This document shows, piece after piece, positions 1 to 7,124 of a DNA stretch of 64,000 nt. The position numbers were made by a program, and so were the translations under genes. The stretch spans positions 5,270,001 through 5,334,000 of the forward strand of contig NZ_CP026124.1 of NCBI RefSeq assembly GCF_002902905.1, written 5' to 3'. Position 1 is the stretch's first letter; each line of letters begins with the position of its first letter. The notes beneath the pieces are model-generated. The model ran no database searches and was not told the DNA's origin. It was given only the letters and a program-made list of their open reading frames with translations. Source of the stretch: Achromobacter sp. AONIH1 (GTDB lineage Bacteria > Pseudomonadota > Gammaproteobacteria > Burkholderiales > Burkholderiaceae_B).

Positions 1-226
1 CACGCCCGGCCAGCCGCGCTTCAGCCTGGCGCTGGCGCTGATCCTGGGCGGCGCCGTGGGCAACGTGATCGATCGCGTGGTCTACGGCCACGTGGTGGAC
101 TTCCTGCTGTTCTACTGGAATGACTGGCAGTTCCCCGCCTTCAACCTGGCCGACGTGGGCATCAGCTGCGGCGCCGTGTTGCTGGTGCTGGACGAACTGC
201 TGCGCTCGCGCAAGCCGCGCGGCTGA
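1..226 (+). CDS. lspA: Lipoprotein signal peptidase, C-terminal part (cut by window edge)
   Basis: The last 74 codons of signal peptidase II, the inner-membrane aspartyl protease that removes the signal peptide of prolipoproteins after lipid attachment. Reading from base 2, the frame shows the family motifs [11 protein letters not shown] and FNLADVGIS, which carry the two catalytic aspartates, followed by a last hydrophobic helix and a basic tail (RSRKPRG) before TGA. The N-terminal half lies outside the window. It is 61 bp upstream of coaBC on the same strand. Motifs seen; function from family knowledge. Confidence 0.95.
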   Translation, partial: TPGQPRFSLALALILGGAVGNVIDRVVYGHVVDFLLFYWNDWQFPAFNLADVGISCGAVLLVLDELLRSRKPRG

Positions 227-287
227 GCGCTGTAGAATCAATATCCATTCCTCGACTACGCGGCGCCCTCCGCGCCGCTCCCGCCCC

Positions 288-1484
288 ATGCTCGACCTCG
301 CCCGCAAACGCATCGTCCTCGGCCTGACCGGGGGCATCGCCTGCTACAAAATCGCCGAGCTGGTGCGGCGCTTGACCGAACAAGGCGCCACGGTCGACGT
401 GGTCATGACCGAGGCGGCCACGCATTTCATCACGCCCGTCACCATGCAGGCGCTGTCCGGCCGTCCGGTGTTCGTCGATGCCTGGGACGCGCGCGTGCCC
501 AACAACATGGCGCACATCGACCTCACGCGCGGCGCCGACGCCGTGCTGATCGCGCCGGCCAGCGCCGACTTCATGGCCAAGCTGGCGCACGGCATGGCGG
601 ACGACCTGCTGTCCACGCTGTGCCTGGCGCGCGCCTGTCCGCTGCTGGTCGCGCCCGCCATGAACCGCGAGATGTGGGCCAACCCGGCCACCCAGCGCAA
701 CGTCGAACAGCTGCGCGCCGACGGCATTGCCGTGCTCGGCCCCGCCGCCGGCGAACAGGCCTGCGGCGAGACCGGCGACGGCCGCATGCTGGAAGCGCAC
801 GAGCTGCTGACCGACCTGATCGCCTTCTTCCAGCCCAAGTTGCTGGCCGGCCGCCACGTGCTGCTGACCGCCGGCCCCACGTCCGAGCCGGTCGACCCCA
901 TCCGCGTGCTGAGCAACCGCTCGTCCGGCAAGACCGGCTACGCGCTGGCGCGCGCCGCGCGCGAAGCCGGCGCCCGCGTCACCCTGGTCACGGGCGCCAC
1001 CGCGCTGCCCGTGCCGCGCGGCGTCACCTCGCTGTCCGTGACCACGGCGCGGCAGATGCACGATGCCGTCATGGCCAGCGCCATAGATGCCGACATCTTC
1101 ATCGCCGTGGCCGCCGTGGCCGACTGGCGCGTGAAGAACGTCAGCGCGCAGAAACTCAAGAAGACCAGCGAAGGCGGCGGCGCGCCGCAGATGGAGTTCG
1201 AACCCAATCCGGACATCCTCGCCGAAGTGGCCAGGCTGCAAGACGGCCCCTGGTGCGTGGGCTTTGCCGCCGAGACCGAAAAGCTGGCCGAGCACGCCGA
1301 GGCCAAGCGCGTGCGCAAGGGCATCCCGCTGCTGGTGGGCAACCTGGCGCAGAAAGTCATGGACGCGGACACCACCGAGCTGGTGCTGTTCGATGCGCAG
1401 GGCGTGCATCCCCTGCCCGCAGCCGGCAAGCTGGACGCCGCGCGGCGCCTGATCGCCGAGATCGCGGCGCGCCTGCCGGACTGA
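288..1484 (+). CDS. coaBC: Bifunctional phosphopantothenoylcysteine decarboxylase / phosphopantothenate-cysteine ligase
   Basis: Catalyses two steps of coenzyme A synthesis: CTP-dependent joining of cysteine to 4'-phosphopantothenate (CoaB) and FMN-dependent decarboxylation of the product (CoaC). The 398-aa protein has the usual length. The N-terminal CoaC flavoprotein half (about 1-180) shows GLTGGIACYK, His76, the substrate motif PAMNREMW (123-130) and Cys159 in ACGETGDGRM. The CoaB half starts near residue 190 with LLTAGPTSEPVDPIR and NRSSGKTGYA and contains a Lys-rich loop (KLKK). The ATG at 288 is chosen because translation upstream is unlike the family. Cytosolic, probably constitutive; a TAGAAT-like -10 hexamer lies at about 233 but no clear -35 was found. 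Confidence 0.96.
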   Translation: MLDLARKRIVLGLTGGIACYKIAELVRRLTEQGATVDVVMTEAATHFITPVTMQALSGRPVFVDAWDARVPNNMAHIDLTRGADAVLIAPASADFMAKLAHGMADDLLSTLCLARACPLLVAPAMNREMWANPATQRNVEQLRADGIAVLGPAAGEQACGETGDGRMLEAHELLTDLIAFFQPKLLAGRHVLLTAGPTSEPVDPIRVLSNRSSGKTGYALARAAREAGARVTLVTGATALPVPRGVTSLSVTTARQMHDAVMASAIDADIFIAVAAVADWRVKNVSAQKLKKTSEGGGAPQMEFEPNPDILAEVARLQDGPWCVGFAAETEKLAEHAEAKRVRKGIPLLVGNLAQKVMDADTTELVLFDAQGVHPLPAAGKLDAARRLIAEIAARLPD

Positions 1485-1539
1485 AGCCGGCAAGACTGGC
1501 GGCTGCCCGGCTATCGGACAGCCGCTGCCCCCAAAGCGC

Positions 1540-2460
1540 TCAATCGGGCGCGTTCCCCACCGTCTGCAAGTGCGCCAGCGAGCCATAGCGCTGTTGCAGC
1601 GCGGCCCATTCCGCTTCGTCGTAGAACTTCAGCGCGCCCTGGCCGTAGACCTTGGCGACCTCGATGCAGAAACGCATGGCCACGTCGGCGTCGACCGCAT
1701 TGGTCACGCCCGTGGCGCAGCCAGGCACCGTGGTCTGCGCCGTCAGCGCCACGCCCACCACCGGCGCATCCGTGGCGATCGCCGGTTGCATCAGCGAATT
1801 CACATGCCACAGCCCGTTCTCGTAGGGCGTGATGTCCTGCGTGGTCAAAGGCAGCGTCAGCGGCAATTCGCCGCTCACCCAGCCCAGCAGGTCCAGCATG
1901 GTCTCGGGTATGCGCAGCAAATAGCCCTGCTTGGCGACCGGCGTCAGGGCGACGCCGCGCTGGTTGACCAGGCGATTGCCACGCGTGGTGTCGACCGACA
2001 GGATCGCGTCCATGCGCGGGTCGACCTCGTGCGCCATCATCTCGCGCATGGGAAAGGGCGAGCGCATCATCGGCACCGGCTGCTGCGGCCGCGTGCCCGC
2101 GCGCGGGCAGATGTGCGTGCGGATTCGCACCGTGCCGGGCAGCACGTCGCCCTGCGCGGCCATCGCCATGAGCTTGAAGGCGACGGCGATGGCCACCACG
2201 GCGCCATCGCTGTCCGACACCAATCCCGTGACCGCCGGACGGGCGCCGATGCCGCCCAGGCGACCCACGATGCCCAGCTGGGGCGCGCTGTCGTCCGCGC
2301 CCGGAATCACGATGGACAGGAACTCGGTGGCCGCGCCATCCCGCTCCAGCCGCGTGACCGTCACGTCGCAACGGCCGGCCGCGCGCAAGCGCCCGGCGAC
2401 CGCTTCGCCCGTGACATGCGCGGACGACAACAGCTCGATGGCGTCGATGGCCTGTTTCAC
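1540..2460 (-). CDS. DUF1177 family protein
   Basis: A 306-aa protein that I recognise as the uncharacterised DUF1177 family from runs such as GIVGRLGGIGARP, VSDSDGAVVA, THICPRAGTRP, EVDPRMDAILSVDTT and TQDITPYENGLWH. It has no signal peptide or membrane segment, so it is probably cytosolic. Conserved Asp, His and Cys residues within these motifs could form a metal or catalytic site, but that is speculation. Its start overlaps the pepE stop by 4 bp (ATGA), implying translational coupling with the dipeptidase. From memory, relatives occur beside peptidase or peptide-transport genes, which suggests a role in peptide or amino-acid derivative turnover. The specific reaction is unknown. Confidence 0.9.
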   Translation of the reverse strand: MKQAIDAIELLSSAHVTGEAVAGRLRAAGRCDVTVTRLERDGAATEFLSIVIPGADDSAPQLGIVGRLGGIGARPAVTGLVSDSDGAVVAIAVAFKLMAMAAQGDVLPGTVRIRTHICPRAGTRPQQPVPMMRSPFPMREMMAHEVDPRMDAILSVDTTRGNRLVNQRGVALTPVAKQGYLLRIPETMLDLLGWVSGELPLTLPLTTQDITPYENGLWHVNSLMQPAIATDAPVVGVALTAQTTVPGCATGVTNAVDADVAMRFCIEVAKVYGQGALKFYDEAEWAALQQRYGSLAHLQTVGNAPD

Positions 2461-3161
2461 GCGGGCAGCTCCAGCGCGCCGGGCGCGTAAACGCGCGGCT
2501 CCTGCTGTCCCAGGAACAACGGCGCCTCGTGCGGTCCGAGCAGCGTGACGACATCGCCGCGCACGCGCAACGCCGAGCCTTCGGGCAGTCCCAGCACCGG
2601 CATGGACGGATTCAGCACGCAGAACTCGGCCAGGCGCTGGGCCCGCGTTTCGCCGCGATGGCCGGGAGGATGGGCGTTGGTGTAGTGCGGATTGATCTGG
2701 AACGACAACAGCCCCAGCGCGTCGAAGCCTTCCGGATCGACGATGGGCATGTCGTTGGTCGTGCAGATGCTCGGGCAGGCCAGGTTCGAACCGGCGCTCC
2801 AGCCCAGATAAGGCGTGCCCAGGCGCACGCGCCGCGCCACGGCGTCGAGCAGGCCCTGGCGCCGCAGCTGTCCCAGCAGATTGAAGGTGTTGCCGCCGCC
2901 CACGATGATCAGCGCGGCGTTTTCCAGCGCCGCCAGCGGGTCCGCGGCGCGGTGCAGCGGCTGCACGTCCAGGCCGGTATCGGCCAGCGCGGCGCCGACC
3001 ATGGCGGTGTAGTCGTCCCAGCCGCGGGTCACGCCGGCAAACGGCACGAACACGGCGGGCGCGCCGGCCGGCAGGCCCGCGATCAATTCGCGGATGTCGG
3101 CCAGGGCATGCGCCAGATAGCCGGCGTCGCTGCTGGAATTACTGAGAAGCAGAAGATTCAT
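2457..3161 (-). CDS. pepE: Peptidase E-like (alpha-aspartyl dipeptidase, family S51)
   Basis: A 234-aa cytosolic serine peptidase resembling PepE, which cleaves dipeptides with N-terminal aspartate. The start MNLLLLSNSS matches the usual PepE N-terminus and the length is normal (about 230 aa). The nucleophile elbow GWSAGSN places Ser122, with Asp137 in TTNDMPI and His159 in INPHYTNAH as the likely remaining catalytic residues. The glycine-rich IIVGGGNTF motif (86-93) is also typical. The ribosome site is weak (GGAAC about 8 nt upstream). It is followed by DUF1177 with a 4-bp overlap and preceded, after about 100 bp, by an iclR gene on the same strand. A perfect 14-bp palindrome lies 25 bp upstream. 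Confidence 0.88.
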   Translation of the reverse strand: MNLLLLSNSSSDAGYLAHALADIRELIAGLPAGAPAVFVPFAGVTRGWDDYTAMVGAALADTGLDVQPLHRAADPLAALENAALIIVGGGNTFNLLGQLRRQGLLDAVARRVRLGTPYLGWSAGSNLACPSICTTNDMPIVDPEGFDALGLLSFQINPHYTNAHPPGHRGETRAQRLAEFCVLNPSMPVLGLPEGSALRVRGDVVTLLGPHEAPLFLGQQEPRVYAPGALELPA

Positions 3162-3185
3162 GGAGAGGTTCCGTGATGATGAAGG

Positions 3186-3199
3186 TCCGGATATCCGGA
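3186..3199. promoter_or_regulatory. 14-bp perfect palindrome upstream of pepE
   Basis: TCCGGATATCCGGA is perfectly self-complementary and sits 25 bp before the pepE start in the iclR-pepE gap. The position suits an operator for the pepE-DUF1177 pair. It shares only TTCC/GGA flanks with the twin sites at the iclR start, so the same regulator is possible but not shown. Confidence 0.4.
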
Positions 3200-3264
3200 A
3201 TGCGATGACTGGAATGCCGCGGACGCCGCGCGCGGCTAGATGGCGGGAAGGCGCGTGTTCGTCG

Positions 3265-4032
3265 TCAACCCTGCCAGAATGGATCATTGAGTTCACGGCC
3301 CAGCGCGCCGACCAGTTCCAGCACCGCCTCGCGCAGTTGCGCCACGCGCGCGGCATCGGCCTGGAACGACACGAACGACAGGCACAGGCCGCGCAGTTCG
3401 CCGGAAAGCGGATCGCGCACGGCGGCCGCCACGGCGCCGATGCCAGGCATGGCCTGGTCGATCGCCACGGCGCAGCGCTCGGCGCGCGTCCGGGCCACAC
3501 GCTCGGCCAACTCGCCGACACTGCCGGGACAATCTCGTCCCTCCATGGGCAGGTGCAAGACCGGATTGGCACCGTACAAATCCGTGAATTCGGCGTCACT
3601 CAGGCGAGACAGCAGAGCCCTGCCCATGGCGGTGCCCGATGCGGCGCGGCGCGATCCGGGCGGCGACAGCACCTGCACCGGATGCGAGCCGTCCAGGCGT
3701 TGCAACACCACCGTCTCGCGCTGATTCAACGTCGACAGATAGGCCGTCAGGCCTGAACGTTCGGAAAGCCGGGCCAGCACCTTGCGACAGGCCGAGTCCA
3801 GCGGACGGCCAGCCATGCCGGCCCGCGCCGCCATCGACAGCATGAGGCCCGGGCGATAGCGGCGGGAAGAGGCGTCCTGATCCAGCAAACCATGGCGCTG
3901 CATCTGGTTGAGCAGGCGCGAAGTAGTGCTTTTAGGCAGAGACAGACGCGTCGCGACGTCGGTGAAGCTCAGTTCGACCGCGCCTTCGGCGTAAAGCGAC
4001 AGCACGCGTTGAACGCCGTCGAGAATGCTCAT
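3265..4032 (-). CDS. IclR-family transcriptional regulator
   Basis: A 255-aa regulator with the IclR layout: an N-terminal winged helix (about 1-65, with VATRLSLPKSTTSRLLNQMQ as helix-turn-helix) and a C-terminal effector domain (about 75-250). Typical effector-domain signatures are SGTAMGRALL, a CAVAIDQAMPG stretch and VAAAVRDPLSGELRGL. Translation starts at 4032, with AAGGA a few bases upstream. That ribosome site lies inside a 17-bp palindrome, so the protein probably represses itself. Downstream on the same strand come pepE and the DUF1177 gene, the likely targets. The effector molecule cannot be read from the sequence. Confidence 0.93.
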   Translation of the reverse strand: MSILDGVQRVLSLYAEGAVELSFTDVATRLSLPKSTTSRLLNQMQRHGLLDQDASSRRYRPGLMLSMAARAGMAGRPLDSACRKVLARLSERSGLTAYLSTLNQRETVVLQRLDGSHPVQVLSPPGSRRAASGTAMGRALLSRLSDAEFTDLYGANPVLHLPMEGRDCPGSVGELAERVARTRAERCAVAIDQAMPGIGAVAAAVRDPLSGELRGLCLSFVSFQADAARVAQLREAVLELVGALGRELNDPFWQG

Positions 4033-4036
4033 GAAA

Positions 4037-4073
4037 GTTCCTTAAAAAGGAACTCGGTTCCTTATAAAAGAAC
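4037..4073. promoter_or_regulatory. Twin 17-bp operator palindromes at the iclR start
   Basis: Two nearly identical palindromes, GTTCCTTAAAAAGGAAC (4037-4053, perfect) and GTTCCTTATAAAAGAAC (4057-4073, one arm mismatch). They are spaced 20 bp centre to centre, about two helical turns, so they lie on the same face of the DNA. The proximal copy contains the iclR ribosome-binding site. This arrangement is typical of paired dimer binding by an autoregulated IclR protein. Confidence 0.75.
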
Positions 4074-4203
4074 AAGCATAGTGCAGCCGGAAAGCGGGGG
4101 TCAAGCCGGAATGGACGCCGACTCAAGAGTGACCTGGGGAAGAACGACAGGAAGCCCGGCGCGACCGCGTCGCGCCGGTGAAAGAAGGCATACTCGGCGG
4201 AAC

Positions 4204-4836
4204 TCAGACTCCGCCGGTGTACATCTTGATCAGGTCCACGTCGCGGCTCACGCCCAGCTTGCGCATGGCGCTGCGCTTCTGGGTGCTGACGGTCTGCACG
4301 CTGCGGTGCAGCCGCTCGGCGATTTCGGTGATGGTGCTGCCGGCGCAGAACAGCCGGACGATTTCGGCCTCGCGCGGCGTCAGCCGGTTGGGTTCGGCCA
4401 CCATCATGCTGTTGAGCAGCATGTCCTTGATGGTCGGCGAGTAATACTGGCGGCCGCCATGCGCGGCATGCACCGCGTCGACCAGATGCGTCAGCGAGTC
4501 GGACTTGCTGACCACGCCCGACGTGCCCTGCTTGACGATCGCCAGCAACAGCGCGGGATTGTCCACCATGGTGTACAGCACCAGCCGCAACTCGCGGTAG
4601 CGACGCCGCAGATGAGACAACAGCACCAGGCCATCGCCATACCGGCCGCCGGGCATGTTGTAGTCGAGCACCTGCACGTCGCAGGGGTGCTGGTCCAGCA
4701 AGGCGACCAGTTCGGTGGAATCGTTTGCCTGCCCGATGATGCGCAGCGACGGATTGCGCTCCAGTTCCATTGCCACGCCGAGAAGCACCACAGGATGATC
4801 ATCGGCAACCGCTACTTGTATGCTGAGATCGGACAC
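4204..4836 (-). CDS. RcsB/BvgA-type response regulator (receiver plus LuxR helix-turn-helix)
   Basis: A 210-aa two-component response regulator. Receiver domain about 5-125: acidic pair Asp12-Asp13, phospho-acceptor Asp58 in QVLDYNMPG, then a GGRYGDGLVLL run and the LYTMVDNPALL helix, which resemble RcsB more than NarL. The conserved lysine is in VVSKSD. LuxR-type DNA-binding domain about 145-205: LTPREAEIVRLFCAGSTITEIA and SVQTVSTQKRSAMRKL. I choose the GTG at 4836 because a GGGAGG ribosome site precedes it and the reading matches family length. Translation upstream to 5031 is low-complexity and unlike the family. No histidine kinase is nearby, so the partner is unknown. Flanking two-partner secretion and fimbrial genes are plausible targets (inference). 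Confidence 0.9.
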   Translation of the reverse strand: MSDLSIQVAVADDHPVVLLGVAMELERNPSLRIIGQANDSTELVALLDQHPCDVQVLDYNMPGGRYGDGLVLLSHLRRRYRELRLVLYTMVDNPALLLAIVKQGTSGVVSKSDSLTHLVDAVHAAHGGRQYYSPTIKDMLLNSMMVAEPNRLTPREAEIVRLFCAGSTITEIAERLHRSVQTVSTQKRSAMRKLGVSRDVDLIKMYTGGV

Positions 4837-5257
4837 CGCACCTCCCGCTGATCTGGATCGCAAGACAGGAACGCCGCGCGGTTGCGCACGCCCTTTTCCT
4901 GCATGGGTGCGGAGAATTCTAAACGACGGGATTCGGCGCAAAGCGTGGCTACATGCCGCTTTCAGGGCACGCTTCGCCTCATGGCCCGCTCGCTGATTGC
5001 TTCGGACAACCGCAAGATCCAAGGCTGACAACGGCTCTCGGGGAACTCGTCATACAAGGCTCTGCCAATGAGCCGCAGGTGCGTTTCGTATTAGTCAAAA
5101 TCAGAATTCGAATAAATACTAAATCTTCCTGTCGAGCCGCTACCTATAGTTCCCTCACCCGCAATCCTGCATTGCGGAACGCGTATTCATAGGCTCCGCC
5201 GCCGTATCGCTGTCCGGCCGGCAAGAACAGGAACCGCGGCCTCCGCGGCTAGACCAC
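4837..5257. other. 420-bp intergenic region between the response regulator and tpsB
   Basis: No convincing gene. The part from about 5080 to 5150 is clearly richer in A+T than its surroundings, with several AT runs such as TCGAATAAATACTAAATC, and probably holds divergent promoters for the response regulator and the secretion pair. Exact -35/-10 boxes could not be assigned. An inverted repeat occurs at 5159-5177. Confidence 0.5.
5159..5177. repeat. Inverted repeat upstream of tpsB
   Basis: CCGCAAT-CCTGC-ATTGCGG, 7-bp perfect arms around a 5-nt loop, about 80 bp upstream of the tpsB GTG and just after the AT-rich stretch. It may be an operator or a small leader hairpin. No T-run follows on either strand, so it is not an obvious terminator. 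Confidence 0.4.
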
Positions 5258-7051
5258 GTGCAGTCGCTACAAAAGAATGTCCCGGCGGTAACTCCGCCGC
5301 ATGCAGTGCCCGCATCGATGGCCGCCCGGGCGCCCGGCCGCAATCCCGATCACATATCGACATCGCGCGCGTGGGCGGCCTGCCTGCTGCTGTGCGCGGC
5401 CGTGCCCATGGCGGGATTCGCCCAATCGCCCAACGCCAGAATCCCCGAGGTGCCCGACGCCGGACGCAGCCTGCGCGAGATCGAATCGACACAGCCCGAA
5501 TTCGCGCCCCTGCCCGATCAGGCGCCGCTGGACGACTCGGCGGCGCGGCCCGCGCCGGCACCATCCGGCGATCCCGATGGCGGCGCACGGCTGCATGTGC
5601 GCGCCTTCCGGCTGCAGGGCAATCTCCACGTCGACACCGACGCGCTGCAGGCGCAGCTCGCCGACCTGAACGGCAGCGAGCAGGACCTGGCCGGCCTGCG
5701 CGCGGCCGCCGACCGCATCACCCGCTACTACCACGACCAGGGCTATCTGCTCGCGCGCGCCTATCTTCCGCCGCAGGAAATCCGCGACGGCGTGGTCAAC
5801 ATCGCCGTACAGGAAGGCGTGTACGACGAGATCCAGCTCGACAACCGGTCGCGCGTGAGCGACGCGGTGTTGCGCCGGGGACTGTCCGTGCTGCGGCCTG
5901 GCGATCCCGTGCACATCGACAATCTGGAAAGCCGCCTGCTGCGCCTGAGCGACCTGCCCGGCGCCGCGGTGCAAGGCACGCTACGCGCGGGCGCGCACCC
6001 AGGCTCCAGCACGCTGCTGGTCAACGCCGCTCCCACGCCGCTGGTCACCGGCAGCATCGACGCCGACAACTTCGGCGGTTACTACACCGGCGAATACCGC
6101 CTGGGCGGCAGCCTGGACGTGAACAGCCCGCTGCGCCTGGGCGACCAGCTCAGCCTGCGCCTGCTGACCAGCGACCGCAAGCAGCGCTACTACTACGCCG
6201 CCTACCAGGCGCCGGTCGGCCCCGCCCTCACCCGCCTGGGCCTGAACGTGTCCAACATGCGTTATGCGCTGGGTCGCGACTTCGAAATCCTGGAAGCGCA
6301 TGGCAGCGCGCGCACCACCGGCATCTTCATGCAGCAGCCGCTGATCACCGGCCGCCACTTCCGCCTGGAAGCGCGCCTGCAATACGAGGACCGCCAGCTG
6401 CGCGACGACATAGACATGTTCTCGCAGCGCCACGCCAAGCGCATCCGCCTGGGCACCGCCTCGCTGTCGGCCAACGGCGAGGACAGCCTGTTCGGCGGCG
6501 GCCGCAGCGCCGCCTACATTTCCTACAGCCATGGTTCCCTGCGCCTGGAAACCGAAGCCCAGCGCATCCGCGACCGCGCGCTGAACCGCAGCGCGGGCGG
6601 CTTCGGCAAGCTCAACCTCACCCTGCTGCGCCTGCAGCACCTGTACGGCCCCTTCACCCTGTACGGGCAGATCAGCGCCCAGCGCGCGACCAAGAACCTC
6701 GACAGTTCCGAACAGTTCAGCCTGGGCGGCCCCTACGGCGTGCGCGCCTACGCCAACGGCTCCAGCAGCGGCGACTCGGGCTGGCAGGCCTCGCTCGAAT
6801 TGCGCTACGTGCCCATGGCCGGCCTGCAGTTCGCGGCCTTCGCCGACGCGGGCCGGGTCCAGCTCAGCCAACGCCCCTGGACTGACGAACGCAACCAGCG
6901 GCGGCTGTCCGCCGCCGGCCTGAGCATCACGCAGGCCGGCCCGTCGCATCAGGTCATGGCCGCAATGGCCTGGCCCATCCAGCGCGAAAACGAACAGAAC
7001 GGCCCCAAGCAGGAACCGCGCTTCTGGCTACGCGCCACGCGCTACTTCTGA
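5258..7051 (+). CDS. ShlB/FhaC/HecB-type two-partner secretion transporter (TpsB)
   Basis: The outer-membrane Omp85-superfamily pore that secretes the exoprotein encoded 73 bp downstream. Up to 597 aa, normal for the family. A signal sequence (hydrophobic core AACLLLCAAVPMAGFA) is followed by a Pro/Ala linker, POTRA repeats at about 105-260 (start LHVRAFRLQGNLHVD) and a beta-barrel to the end. The conserved L6 loop motif appears as GGPYGVRAY, and the protein ends in an aromatic beta-signal (LRATRYF). The start is uncertain: GTG at 5258 gives the longest form and ATG at 5318 removes 20 residues; neither has a good ribosome site. Secretion specificity for the neighbour is inferred from adjacency and family rules. 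Confidence 0.93.
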   Translation: MQSLQKNVPAVTPPHAVPASMAARAPGRNPDHISTSRAWAACLLLCAAVPMAGFAQSPNARIPEVPDAGRSLREIESTQPEFAPLPDQAPLDDSAARPAPAPSGDPDGGARLHVRAFRLQGNLHVDTDALQAQLADLNGSEQDLAGLRAAADRITRYYHDQGYLLARAYLPPQEIRDGVVNIAVQEGVYDEIQLDNRSRVSDAVLRRGLSVLRPGDPVHIDNLESRLLRLSDLPGAAVQGTLRAGAHPGSSTLLVNAAPTPLVTGSIDADNFGGYYTGEYRLGGSLDVNSPLRLGDQLSLRLLTSDRKQRYYYAAYQAPVGPALTRLGLNVSNMRYALGRDFEILEAHGSARTTGIFMQQPLITGRHFRLEARLQYEDRQLRDDIDMFSQRHAKRIRLGTASLSANGEDSLFGGGRSAAYISYSHGSLRLETEAQRIRDRALNRSAGGFGKLNLTLLRLQHLYGPFTLYGQISAQRATKNLDSSEQFSLGGPYGVRAYANGSSSGDSGWQASLELRYVPMAGLQFAAFADAGRVQLSQRPWTDERNQRRLSAAGLSITQAGPSHQVMAAMAWPIQRENEQNGPKQEPRFWLRATRYF

Positions 7052-7124
7052 CCGGCCGCCCCCGAGTGCAGCAGCACCGTGCCACGCAGAATCCGGCACG
7101 TCATCCAACCCCAGAAGGAATCCC

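Noticed and set aside
1499..1525. GCGGCTG/CAGCCGC hairpin between coaBC and the DUF1177 gene as a terminator
   Set aside because: The 13-nt loop and absence of a T-run on either strand make it too weak to call.
162..1586. A 474-codon open frame antisense to coaBC
   Set aside because: It is an Arg/Gly/Gln-rich shadow frame caused by the high GC at third codon positions; coaBC on the other strand has clear motifs.
4837..5031. N-terminal extension of the response regulator to 5031
   Set aside because: The added 65 residues have no receiver features, and a GTG with GGGAGG upstream gives the normal family length.
4953..5192. A 79-codon frame in the gap before tpsB
   Set aside because: No ribosome site, crosses the AT-rich promoter region, composition unlike the real genes.
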